Shown here in pieces: positions 56,269 through 64,000 of a stretch of 64,000 nt of DNA. Every line of letters starts with the position of its first letter. The stretch's first letter is position 1. The stretch spans positions 124,001 through 188,000 of the forward strand of contig NZ_FNET01000010.1 in NCBI RefSeq assembly GCF_900100275.1, read 5' to 3'. Origin of the DNA: Lentzea albidocapillata subsp. violacea (lineage in GTDB: Bacteria; Actinomycetota; Actinomycetes; Mycobacteriales; Pseudonocardiaceae). Below the pieces are notes generated by a model, which worked only from the letters and a program-made list of their open reading frames with translations, did no database searches and had not been told where the DNA came from. The translations under genes were made by a program, and so were the position numbers.

Positions 56269-57315
56269 GTGCGGGCTACGACGATCTACGGCACCCGAGA
56301 CATCCGAGTCGAGGAGGTGCCGGACGCGGCCGTCCAGGAGGCCACCGACGTCGTCGTCCGGGTCGAGCTCGCGTGCATCTGTGGCAGCGACCTGTGGGCG
56401 TACCGGGGCGTGGCCAAGCGCGAGGGCGGGCAGCGGATCGGGCACGAGTTCCTCGGCATCGTCGAGGAGGTCGGCGGCGAGGTCCACTCCGTCAACGTCG
56501 GCGACCGCGTCATCGCGCCGTTCGTGTGGAGCGACGGCACGTGCGCGTACTGCCAGGCCGGGTTGCAGACGTCCTGCCGCAGCGGCGGTTTCTGGGGCAG
56601 CAAGGGCAGCGACGGCGGGCAGGGCGAGGCCGTGCGCGTGCCGCAGGCCGACGGCACGCTGGTGCGGGTTCCCGCGGACGCGCCGGCGGCGTTGCTGCCC
56701 GCGTTCCTGAGCCTGAGCGACGTCATGGGCACCGGTCACCACGCGGCCATGGGCGCGGGTGTCGGTCCCGGCAGCACGGTCGCGGTCGTCGGTGACGGCG
56801 CGGTCGGCCTGTGCGGTGTGCTCGCGGCCAAGCGGCTCGGCGCCGAGCGGATCATCGCGATGGGCCGCCACGAGGACCGGGCCAAGATCGCGAAGCTTTT
56901 CGGCGCCACGGACCAGGTTTCCGAACGTGGTGAGGCCGCGATCGAGCGGATCAAGGAGATGACCGGCGGCCTCGGCGCGGCCGCGGTGCTGGAGTGCGTC
57001 GGCACCGAGCAGTCGTGGGAGACCGCGATGGGCATCGTGCGCGACGGCGGCCGGATCGGCTACGTCGGTGTGCCGCACGAGATGCCGGGGCTGCCGCTGG
57101 GCAAGCTGTTCGGCCGCAACATCTCCATCGGCGGCGGTGTCGCGCCCGTCCGCGCGTACCTGCCGGAGTTGCTGGCCGACGTGCTCGCCGGGCGGATCGA
57201 CCCCGGTCCCGTCTTCGACCGGACGGTCTCGCTCGACGACGTCGCGCTGGGCTACCAGGCGATGGACGAGCGGACCGCCCTCAAGGTCATCGTCCGGCCC
57301 CAGATCGCGGGCTAG
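56269..57315 (+). CDS. Zinc-dependent alcohol dehydrogenase family protein
   Basis: 348 residues, GTG start. MDR fold: catalytic zinc ligands in CICGSDLWAYRG and IGHEFLG, structural zinc cysteines in CAYCQAGLQTSC with one more Cys, and a NAD(P) site VAVVGDGAVGLCGV. Resembles actinobacterial zinc alcohol dehydrogenases annotated as IMP dehydrogenase-like or formaldehyde-type. Its end overlaps the end of the monooxygenase gene by four bases. Confidence 0.9.
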   Translation: MRATTIYGTRDIRVEEVPDAAVQEATDVVVRVELACICGSDLWAYRGVAKREGGQRIGHEFLGIVEEVGGEVHSVNVGDRVIAPFVWSDGTCAYCQAGLQTSCRSGGFWGSKGSDGGQGEAVRVPQADGTLVRVPADAPAALLPAFLSLSDVMGTGHHAAMGAGVGPGSTVAVVGDGAVGLCGVLAAKRLGAERIIAMGRHEDRAKIAKLFGATDQVSERGEAAIERIKEMTGGLGAAAVLECVGTEQSWETAMGIVRDGGRIGYVGVPHEMPGLPLGKLFGRNISIGGGVAPVRAYLPELLADVLAGRIDPGPVFDRTVSLDDVALGYQAMDERTALKVIVRPQIAG

Positions 57316-58775
57316 TTTGTGAGCACGTAGTCCTCGGCGCGTACGCGTTTGGTCCGCATCCAGTACCGCCAGGTGAATCCCGGCCACACGGTGCGGTTCA
57401 CGCCCTGCGCGTCGAGGTACCAGCTCTTGCAGCCGCCCTGGGTCCACACGCCCTTGGTGAGCTTCTGCTGGAGCTCCTTGTTGAACTCCTGCTGGGCCTC
57501 CACTCGCACGTCCAGCTCCGCTGCGCGGTGTTTTTCGAGGAGCTGGAGGCACTGCGAGATGTACCGGATCTGCGACTCGATCATGAACACGACCGAGTTG
57601 TGCCCGAGTCCGGTGTTGGGGCCCAGCAGGAAGAACAGGTTGGGAAAACCCGAGACCGTGATGCCGTAGTAGGTCTCGATGCCCTCCTGGCGCCACTGCT
57701 TCGCGAGGTCGACGCCGCCCTTGCCCTGGATGTCCAGGTAGTCGAACGAGTCGACGACGTGGAACCCGGTGCCGTAGATGATGACGTCGACCTCGTGCTC
57801 GACGCCCGCACTGTCCACGATGGACTTCTCGCGCACCTCGGAGACCTTGTCCGTCACCAGGTCCACGTTCGGGTAGCCGAGGGTGGGGTAGAAGTCGTTG
57901 GAGATGAGCACGCGCTTGCAGCCCATGGTGTAGTCGGGCTTCAGCTTCCTGCGCAGCTGTGCGTCCGGCACCTGCTTCTTCATGTGCTTCAACGCGATGC
58001 CCTGCGCGAACTGCATGATCTTCGGGTTGATCGCGAACCCCAGTGCGGACGACTCGCGTACCCAGTAGACGAAGTTGCGGTAGATCCGTTGCGTGAAAGG
58101 CAAAGCGCGGAACAGCTTCTGCTCCCAGCCGTTGATCGCGCGGTCGGCCTTGGGCATGATCCACGGCGGCGTGCGCTGGAAGATCTTCATCGACGCGACC
58201 TGGCCGGCGATCTTCGGCACGAACTGGATCGCGGACGCACCCGTGCCGATGACGGCGACGCGTTTGCCCGTCAGGTCGTAGTCGTGGTCCCACTGTGCCG
58301 AGTGGAACGCCTTGCCGCCGAAGTTCTCGATGCCCGGCAGCTCCGGGACGTTCGGGATGTGCAACGCGCCGACGCCCGCGACCAGGGCCTGCGCCCTGTA
58401 GGTGTCGCCCTGCTCGGTCGTGACGTTCCAGCGCTTGGCCTCGTCGTCCCACTGCGCGCCGGAGACCTTGGTGTTGAAACGGATGTGAGGCCGCAGCCGG
58501 TACTTCTCGGCGACGCGCTGCAGGTAGTCGAAGATCTCGCCCTGGCGCGCGAACATCCGCGACCACCTCGGGTTCATCTCGAACGAGAACGAGTACATGT
58601 GCGACGGCACGTCGCACGCGCAGCCCGGGTAGGAGTTGTCCCGCCAGGTGCCGCCGAGGTCGGCGGCCTTCTCCAGCACCACGAAGTCGCGCTCACCGCG
58701 GCGCTTCAACTCGATGGCCATGCCGAGGCCAGAGAAGCCGGTGCCGATGACGAGCACTTTCGTCTCTCGGTGCAT
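57312..58775 (-). CDS. Baeyer-Villiger-type flavin monooxygenase
   Basis: 487 residues. FAD motif GTGFSGLGMA; the BVMO signature in FGGKAFHSAQWDHD (FxGxxxHxxxW); NADPH motif VIGTGASAIQFVP. Inserts oxygen next to a ketone, making esters or lactones. Divergent from a TetR gene with palindromes in the 76-bp promoter gap. The adjacent alcohol dehydrogenase could supply ketones. Full length for the family is 480-550. Confidence 0.93.
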   Translation of the reverse strand: MHRETKVLVIGTGFSGLGMAIELKRRGERDFVVLEKAADLGGTWRDNSYPGCACDVPSHMYSFSFEMNPRWSRMFARQGEIFDYLQRVAEKYRLRPHIRFNTKVSGAQWDDEAKRWNVTTEQGDTYRAQALVAGVGALHIPNVPELPGIENFGGKAFHSAQWDHDYDLTGKRVAVIGTGASAIQFVPKIAGQVASMKIFQRTPPWIMPKADRAINGWEQKLFRALPFTQRIYRNFVYWVRESSALGFAINPKIMQFAQGIALKHMKKQVPDAQLRRKLKPDYTMGCKRVLISNDFYPTLGYPNVDLVTDKVSEVREKSIVDSAGVEHEVDVIIYGTGFHVVDSFDYLDIQGKGGVDLAKQWRQEGIETYYGITVSGFPNLFFLLGPNTGLGHNSVVFMIESQIRYISQCLQLLEKHRAAELDVRVEAQQEFNKELQQKLTKGVWTQGGCKSWYLDAQGVNRTVWPGFTWRYWMRTKRVRAEDYVLTN

Positions 58776-58800
58776 GGGGAAGTCCCTCCGCTCGCGGTGG

Positions 58801-58828
58801 CTACTTCGCAGTAGGTTACTCGAAGTAA
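58801..58828. promoter_or_regulatory. Two palindromic operator candidates between monooxygenase and TetR genes
   Basis: CTACT-TCGC-AGTAG (58801-58814) and TTACT-CGA-AGTAA (58816-58828) are perfect inverted repeats next to each other in the divergent promoter region, 24-51 bp before the TetR start. Such sites are typical of TetR autoregulation and repression of the neighbouring gene. Confidence 0.6.
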
Positions 58829-58851
58829 GTTACGAGCGGTAGACTCTGTTC

Positions 58852-59475
58852 GTGACAGCTCCTCGGCGCCGCATGCCCAAGGCCCAGCGCATGGCCCAGA
58901 TGCTCACCGTCGCTGAGGAGATCTTCGCCGAGCAGGGCTATCTCGCCACCTCGATGGACGAGATCGCCGAACGTGTGGGCGTCTCGAAGCCGATGCTCTA
59001 CGAGTACTTCGGCTCGAAGGAAGGCCTGCTCATCGGCTGCATCCACCGTGCGCGCACGGAGCTGCGCGAGAAGACGGCGGCGGCGATCGCCGGTGCGGCG
59101 AGTCCCGAGGAGTTCCTGCGGCTCGGCCTGCTGGCGTTCTTCGAGTTCATCGACGAGCACCGCAGGTCGTGGGCCCTGTTGCGGCAGGAGGCGGCCGTGG
59201 CGGTGCCGTCGGCGCAGGAGGAGGTGGAAGGCATCCGCCAGCAGCAGACGGACATGATCGGGGCCGTCCTGGCGTCGTTCACGCCGGACATCGACCCGCT
59301 GGAGGCGGAGGCGTTCGCCGAGATCGTCGTCGGCGCGACGGAACGTCTCGCGGTCTGGATGGAGCGCAGGCCCTCGGTGGGGCCCGCGCTCGCAACCGAC
59401 TACGTGATGGCCGTGATCTGGCCAGGCGTGGACAACCGCCTTAGGAAGCCGCTTTCACCCGCTCGGCTCGCATAG
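58852..59475 (+). CDS. TetR-family regulator, probable repressor of the BVMO gene
   Basis: 207 residues, GTG start. N-terminal TetR domain (EEIFAEQGYLATSMDEIAERVGVSKPMLYEYFGSKEGLL). C-terminal domain helical, with no recognisable ligand motif. Divergent from the monooxygenase with operator palindromes between them. Confidence 0.92.
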   Translation: MTAPRRRMPKAQRMAQMLTVAEEIFAEQGYLATSMDEIAERVGVSKPMLYEYFGSKEGLLIGCIHRARTELREKTAAAIAGAASPEEFLRLGLLAFFEFIDEHRRSWALLRQEAAVAVPSAQEEVEGIRQQQTDMIGAVLASFTPDIDPLEAEAFAEIVVGATERLAVWMERRPSVGPALATDYVMAVIWPGVDNRLRKPLSPARLA

Positions 59476-60148
59476 CGGTGACGGCGGGCAGGTCCAGCGG
59501 CGCGGGCTTCACACCCGTCGCCCACTCGATCAGCAGGTCCGCGATCTGCGGGTTGCGCGGCAGCACGGGGCCGTGCAGGTAGGTGCACAGGATCCGGCCC
59601 TGCACGGCGCCCTCGACGCTGCCGTCGTTGCCGGTGCCGACCTTGACGTGCGCGAGCGGCCGGGCGGCCGGGCCGAGCACGGTGCGGCCCTGGTGGTTCT
59701 CGAACCCGCTCAGCACGCCCTCGAACAGGCCGTTCGCCGGCTCGGCGAGGACCTCACCGATCGCGCGGCTGCCGCCGGCGTGCGAGGTCGAGTCGATTAG
59801 GCCCATGCCGGGGTGCGTGACGTTGTCGGCACGGGTGAAGCTCTCACCGAAGATCTGGATGCCGGCGCAGACGCCCAGCACCACGGCGTTCTTCGTGACG
59901 GCGCGCTGCAGGCCGGGGTGCTCGCGCAGGTGCTTCACCGCCAGCGTCTGCGCGGTGTCCTCACCTCCGCCGACGACGTAGATGTCGCACGAGTCCGGCA
60001 CCGGCTGGCCGTAGTTGATCGGCACGATCTCGGCTTTGATACCGCGCCACGTCATGCGCTTCTCGAGGACCACGGCATTGCCGAAGTCGCCATATGTGCC
60101 GAGGAGATCCGGCAGCACGAGCGCGATCTGGATTGTCGACTCACTCAT
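59441..60148 (-). CDS. gatD: Lipid II isoglutaminyl synthase, glutamine amidotransferase subunit
   Basis: 235 residues from ATG 60148 (MSESTIQIALVLPDLLGTYGD). CobQ-like class I amidotransferase: Cys in VLGVCAGIQIFG and His in CTYLHGPVLPR. Supplies ammonia to MurT for amidation of D-Glu in lipid II. The start overlaps the murT stop by eight bases. Its 3' end overlaps the TetR gene by 35 bp. Confidence 0.93.
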   Translation of the reverse strand: MSESTIQIALVLPDLLGTYGDFGNAVVLEKRMTWRGIKAEIVPINYGQPVPDSCDIYVVGGGEDTAQTLAVKHLREHPGLQRAVTKNAVVLGVCAGIQIFGESFTRADNVTHPGMGLIDSTSHAGGSRAIGEVLAEPANGLFEGVLSGFENHQGRTVLGPAARPLAHVKVGTGNDGSVEGAVQGRILCTYLHGPVLPRNPQIADLLIEWATGVKPAPLDLPAVTAMRAERVKAAS

Positions 60149-61388
60149 CAGCGGCAGCCCTGGCATTCAAGTCGCGGAACGCGGTGTAGTTGGCGATGAC
60201 CTCGACCGCCCCCTGCGGCATCTGGTCGATGGCCTTCAGCGGGTCGGGCACGATCGTGTGCTGGACCTCGGCATAGGTCAGGCGGACGGCGAGATCGGTC
60301 GCCCGTTCGCCGGACGCGATGACCGTGCGGCCCTGGAGGCGCTCGAACGGGACGTCCCACAGCCAGCTCAGGTCGCGGCCGTCGGCCTCCTGGGCGTTGA
60401 TCACCAGGACGGCCGGGTGGTTGGCCTCCTTGACGACCGTGAGGGTCTCGCTCCAGCCCGCCGGGTTCTTGCTGAGCAACAGGCGCGCGCTGCGGCCGCC
60501 CCGCTGGATCGTGCGGTAGCGGCCGCTCACGTTGGAGACACCGCGCAGGCGGCGCACCGCCTCGTCGGCGGGGACACCCATCGCGTGGGCGGCGGCGGCC
60601 GCCATGACGGCGTTGGCCTGGTTGAACTTGCCCGGCAGCGTGAGGCGCAGTTCGAGCTGCCGGTGCTCCGGCGTGATCATCGCCTCGTCCGCGGTGATCC
60701 AGCTCGGGTGCGGGCGGGAGAGGTCGCAGCCCGTGCAGTGCCAGTGCTCGCCCTGCCAGCGGATCGGGTTGCCGCAGCGCGGGCAGCTCGCCGAGTCGTG
60801 GTGCCAGCCGGTGCCGGTGGCGACCCAGACGACGTTGGAGGCGTTCCAAGCCGCGCTCGTCACCATCACGTCGTCGCAGTTCGCGATGATCGTGCAGTTC
60901 TGCAGCTTGTCGACGGCGTCGCGCAGCGACCGCTCGATGGTGCGGACCTCGCCGACCCGGTCGAGCTGGTCACGCGAGAGGTTCAGGATCACCGCGACGG
61001 ACGGGTTGCTGGCGCCCGCGACGGCCGGGAAGTAGGCCTCGTCGCACTCCAGCACGGCGTACGGCGCGTCCGGCTGCTTCGAGAGCGCCGTGACGTGGCC
61101 GTCGGGCATGTTCGCGCCGCTGTGGTTCGTGGCGACCTCGCCGAGCGCGCCCACGGCCCGCGCCAGCATCATCGTGCTGGTGGTCTTGCCGTTGGTGCCC
61201 GTCACGACGGCGACCCTGCGGCCCTGGGTGAGGTGGCCCAGCGCCTGCGGGTCGAGCTTCAGCGCGACCCGGCCGCCGATCATGCCGCCGGCGCCGAGAC
61301 CCATCTTCTGGGACAGCGTGGAACTCAGGTTGCCCAGTTTCACGGCGGCTGCGGTGCGCAGGGGGAGGCGGGCGGGGGAATCGTTCAC
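60141..61388 (-). CDS. murT: Lipid II isoglutaminyl synthase, MurT subunit
   Basis: 415 residues. Mur-ligase central domain (VTGTNGKTTSTMML) and C-terminal DUF1727 domain. A four-Cys zinc ribbon in the middle (SCPRCGNPI ... HCTGCDL) is specific to MurT. Amidates the glutamate of lipid II, needed for cross-linking. GatD-MurT order as in other Gram-positives. Confidence 0.95.
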   Translation of the reverse strand: MNDSPARLPLRTAAAVKLGNLSSTLSQKMGLGAGGMIGGRVALKLDPQALGHLTQGRRVAVVTGTNGKTTSTMMLARAVGALGEVATNHSGANMPDGHVTALSKQPDAPYAVLECDEAYFPAVAGASNPSVAVILNLSRDQLDRVGEVRTIERSLRDAVDKLQNCTIIANCDDVMVTSAAWNASNVVWVATGTGWHHDSASCPRCGNPIRWQGEHWHCTGCDLSRPHPSWITADEAMITPEHRQLELRLTLPGKFNQANAVMAAAAAHAMGVPADEAVRRLRGVSNVSGRYRTIQRGGRSARLLLSKNPAGWSETLTVVKEANHPAVLVINAQEADGRDLSWLWDVPFERLQGRTVIASGERATDLAVRLTYAEVQHTIVPDPLKAIDQMPQGAVEVIANYTAFRDLNARAAADE

Positions 61389-61464
61389 CCCGGCGATGCT
61401 ACCGGCGCAGCTGTTCGGCCCTTTCGGACGGTGGTTGCGTTGGTGTGAACGGGGTTCGGTACAA

Positions 61465-61950
61465 CTAGCGACTCAGTGCTCGCAGGATCCGGATGAGCTC
61501 CACCGTAGGCACTTGACACAGCTGCGCCATGTTTTCCAGTGCGGGCAGGTCGAGGTGCACGTCGGGCGAGGCACCTGACGGCAGCGCGAGCAGCCGTCCG
61601 GCCGCCCACCGTTTGAGGGGCAGGATCCGGGGGTTGTCGGTCGCGGCGATCCCGGTGAGGCTCAGCGTCAGATGCCCGGCGGGGGTGTCGCCGAAGAAGC
61701 GTTCGTGCACGCGGGCGAGGACCTCGTGTGCCGGAACGTCGAGGGCGTGACAGATCTCCACGAGACGCACGACGGAGCACTGCCGGGTGCCGAGCTCGTA
61801 GGTCGCCAGCGTCTGCAGCGAGATCTCGGTCTGCAGCCGCTTGTTCAGCTCCTTGCGGGTCCATCCGCGCTGCTTGCGAAGGCTGCGGATCTCGTCACCG
61901 AGCACGCGCTGGTACGCCACTGTGTCGATTTGGCCGTTCGCAGTCTGCAC
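61465..61950 (-). CDS. XRE-family regulator (BldD-like layout)
   Basis: 161 residues. N-terminal helix-turn-helix (EIRSLRKQRGWTRKELNKRLQTEISLQTLATYELG) and a C-terminal domain of about 80 residues (HLTLSLTGIAATDNPRILPLKRWAAGRLLALP) unlike the short XRE type. Size and domain order resemble BldD, but c-di-GMP-binding motifs are not visible, so I call it only similar. Target unknown. Confidence 0.78.
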   Translation of the reverse strand: MQTANGQIDTVAYQRVLGDEIRSLRKQRGWTRKELNKRLQTEISLQTLATYELGTRQCSVVRLVEICHALDVPAHEVLARVHERFFGDTPAGHLTLSLTGIAATDNPRILPLKRWAAGRLLALPSGASPDVHLDLPALENMAQLCQVPTVELIRILRALSR

Positions 61951-62032
61951 CCTGGTCCTCCACCCCGTGAGCGGGTCTCACGGTGATGGAAGGCGCCAGT
62001 GCTTCGCTGCTTACGCAACTTGCTAGGAGAAC

Positions 62033-62046
62033 CCCCCGAATGGGGG
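62033..62046 (-). terminator. Short hairpin downstream of the LCP gene
   Basis: CCCCC-GAAT-GGGGG, 20 bp after the LCP stop on the minus strand and followed there by TTCTCC. A small terminator. Confidence 0.6.
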
Positions 62047-62066
62047 ATACATATCTACTCTGGGTA

Positions 62067-63980
62067 TCAGTTTACGCAGCGCACACCGTCTGCGGAGATG
62101 GGCGGAGGGGCCGCGGGGTCAGCCGGTTGCTGACGCGCACCGTCCAGGGCGAGTACTCCGGAACCGGTGAAACCCCGCGCGCCGGGACCCGAGTAGTCCG
62201 ATCCGAGGAACACGCGGACGGCGCCGACCGGCACGTTCACGTCCTCCTCGATCTTCAGGCCGCCGAGCGTCTCCTGGACCGCGTTCGCGCCCGCCTCGCC
62301 GCCCTTGCCGTAACGGACGACCGACTTCGACATGGCGTCGGCGTTGCCCGTCTGGCCGCCCGTGAAGCCCTTCGCGACGAGCGACTGGAGCACCTCGCCC
62401 GCGAGACCGGCCTGGCCGGAGGCGTTGCGGACGTCGACGGTCACCGAGGCCTTGTCGAACTTCGGGTCCGCCGGGTTCGACGACGCCGGGGCCTTGCCGA
62501 GGTTCTTGACGAACGTCCGCACCTCGGACTCGACCACCTCGACCGCCGAGCCGTCCTCCGGGGTCTGCAGGTCGGGGTTGCCCGTCGGGATCGTCTGGAA
62601 GGTCATGTTGCCGCCCGTCATGTCCTTCATCTGCAGGGCGAACTTGGTGATGTCCCAGCCGTCGTCTAGCACGATCGCGCCGCTGACGGCCTTGATCATC
62701 TCGCTGCGCTTGGTGCTGTCGGTGAGCACGCCCGCCGACAGCATCTTCTTGGCGAGGCCCGCCATGAAGACCTGCTGGCGCACGACGCGGTCGAGGTCGC
62801 CCATCGGCAGGCCGTGGCGCTGGCGGACGAACGCGAGCGCGTTCTTGCCCTCGATGGTCTGCGGGCCCGCGGGGAAGTTCGCGCCGGAGAAGCTGTCGCG
62901 GACCTTGTTGTTGAGGCAGACGTCGATGCCGCCGATGGCCTTGGTGATGTCGTAGAAGCCGACCAGGTTGACCTCGGCGTAGTGGTCGATCGTCGCGCCG
63001 GTCAGGGTCTGGATGGTCTCGATGAGGTTGTTCGCGCCCGCCTTGCGCGACTCCATCTCGATCTCGGGCGCGGGCTTGCCGCTGCCCTGCAGCTTCTCGG
63101 CGGCCTTGTTCTTGGCGAAACCGTAGGCGGAGTTGATCTTGTGTCGCCCGAACCCGCCCGCGATCCTCACGTAGGAGTCGCGCGGGAACGACACGGCGTA
63201 GGCCTTGCCGCTGTCGTTCGGGATGTGCAGCAGGATCAGCGTGTCGGTGTTGAAGCCGCCGTCGTCGGCGCCGCCCGCCTGCAGTTCGTGGAGGATGTGC
63301 TGCGGCAGCGGGTTGCCCTTGGAGTCGGTGCGGCTGTCCATGCCGACCAGCAGGATGTCGATCGCACCGTCGGCGGGCTTCTCGCCCGCGTCGGCCAGGT
63401 TCAGGTCCTGCTTGGTCAGGCCGTCCGTCAGCGCCGTCAGGTTCTGCCACGCGATGCCGGTGACCAGCAGGATCGTCGCCGACAGCATGCTGATGAAGAT
63501 CTTGGCGCCGGTGGACGCGCCGCGCTCGGCCTTGCTCGGCCGGCGGGCCGGCGCGGGCCTGGGCCTCGGCCGGGGCGCGGGTGCGGCGGCCTTCGCCTTC
63601 GCGGGCGTGGTGCGGACCGTGGGACGGTCGACGACCGGACGCGGGCGCGGGGCGGACGACGTGGCTCGGCGCGGTGGTTCGCTGCGGTTCGCCGACTCCC
63701 TGCGCGGGGTCTCACGGCGCGGCGGTTCCGCGCGGCTCGCCGGCTCGCGGCGTGGCGGTTCGACACGGCTCACCGGCTCGCGGCGCGGCGGTTCGGCGCG
63801 CTTCGGAGGCTCCCGGCGTGGGGGTTCGGCACCGCCGGGCTGCCTGCGCGGCGGTTCGGCCGCGCGTGGCGGCACCTGCGGGCGGCGGGGCTGGCCCACC
63901 TGGGGGCGCGGGGTGGCGGAAGGTCGCCTGGGATTCCCGTTCGGGTCTCCCGGCCGCGGCGGCCGGTTGTCCACACCCAC
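62067..63980 (-). CDS. LCP (LytR-CpsA-Psr) family cell-wall glycopolymer ligase
   Basis: 637 residues, GTG start with AAAGGAG. The first about 150 residues are Pro/Arg-rich with 8-10 repeats like EPPRRE; one membrane helix follows (IFISMLSATILLVTGIAW). The LCP domain lies at about 205-370 (ILLVGMDSRT, FNTDTLILLHIP, SFPRDSYV, HKINSAYGF), and a LytR_C domain at about 480-580 (VTVDVRNASGQAGLAGEV, VFLGSDYSG). It attaches arabinogalactan, teichoic-type or other polymers to peptidoglycan. The basic tail faces the cytoplasm. Confidence 0.93.
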   Translation of the reverse strand: MGVDNRPPRPGDPNGNPRRPSATPRPQVGQPRRPQVPPRAAEPPRRQPGGAEPPRREPPKRAEPPRREPVSRVEPPRREPASRAEPPRRETPRRESANRSEPPRRATSSAPRPRPVVDRPTVRTTPAKAKAAAPAPRPRPRPAPARRPSKAERGASTGAKIFISMLSATILLVTGIAWQNLTALTDGLTKQDLNLADAGEKPADGAIDILLVGMDSRTDSKGNPLPQHILHELQAGGADDGGFNTDTLILLHIPNDSGKAYAVSFPRDSYVRIAGGFGRHKINSAYGFAKNKAAEKLQGSGKPAPEIEMESRKAGANNLIETIQTLTGATIDHYAEVNLVGFYDITKAIGGIDVCLNNKVRDSFSGANFPAGPQTIEGKNALAFVRQRHGLPMGDLDRVVRQQVFMAGLAKKMLSAGVLTDSTKRSEMIKAVSGAIVLDDGWDITKFALQMKDMTGGNMTFQTIPTGNPDLQTPEDGSAVEVVESEVRTFVKNLGKAPASSNPADPKFDKASVTVDVRNASGQAGLAGEVLQSLVAKGFTGGQTGNADAMSKSVVRYGKGGEAGANAVQETLGGLKIEEDVNVPVGAVRVFLGSDYSGPGARGFTGSGVLALDGARQQPADPAAPPPISADGVRCVN

Positions 63981-64000
63981 TCCTTTCAGCGCATTCGGGT

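Noticed and set aside
55879..58617. A 912-codon open frame on the minus strand
   Set aside because: It is a high-GC shadow across the TetR start, dehydrogenase and monooxygenase genes; its residues are Arg/Ala/Gly-rich with no domain, while all three real genes fit known families.

Overview
The window is high-GC actinobacterial DNA: dense genes, many GTG starts, ATGA/GTGA stop-start overlaps and an XRE regulator of BldD-like layout. Gene content and two blocks with mycobacterial gene order (ctaD-serB; dinG, pncB, clpS, P1 peptidase, mec-cysO-cysM, rhomboid, murI, cAMP phosphodiesterase, rph, rdgB) point to the Pseudonocardiales. A Lentzea/Saccharothrix-like organism is my guess from overall flavour; no database was consulted.

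Layout. 1-3934: sugar/polyol ABC import operon with a DeoR regulator and the first codons of a probable zinc dehydrogenase. 4211-6371: four-gene cassette resembling type VII secretion accessory/substrate genes. 6410-12021: alpha-glucoside operon (LacI regulator, binding protein, two permeases, GH13 alpha-glucosidase). Neither import operon has an ATPase, so a shared MsiK-type ATPase elsewhere is implied. 12064-14086: unknown membrane protein and a FadR-type GntR regulator. 14244-16623: small membrane protein, a HExxH peptide-hydroxylase-like enzyme and two paralogous small peptides with a shared WFRRMPNGGTV core; this is the strongest candidate for an undescribed system (RiPP-like). 16768-17496: sortase-type LAxTG surface protein. 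17615-25277: DUF305 lipoprotein, ctaD, serB, Pth2, a phospholipase D-like protein and two VOC paralogues flanking a PadR/membrane-protein pair.

25246-28503: dinG helicase, nucleotidyltransferase, bioY. 28603-33788: a surface-protein island with a Gram-positive exosortase, a membrane GT2 glycosyltransferase, a secreted protein with a C-terminal sorting-like tail, a 63-residue LAVTG protein, a UDP-GlcNAc 2-epimerase and another secreted protein. 33785-44927: NAD salvage (pncA, pncB), ClpS block, the CysO-dependent cysteine pathway, cell wall (murI) and RNA/nucleotide housekeeping. 44924-47169: a NACHT NTPase gene broken by two frame changes. 47180-50935: SMR transporter, Bcp, lipoprotein, luciferase-like oxidoreductase, serine hydrolase.

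51030-59475: flavin monooxygenase, a 60-bp G-rich tandem repeat, DedA, a short STAND ATPase with a zinc-finger-like head, an unusual short-variable-arm tRNA with anticodon UAG, DUF3618, TetR, zinc alcohol dehydrogenase, and a Baeyer-Villiger-type monooxygenase divergent from its probable TetR repressor. 59441-63980: gatD-murT (peptidoglycan amidation), XRE regulator, and an LCP-family cell-wall ligase. Transcription units are often bounded by strong GC-rich hairpins, listed below.
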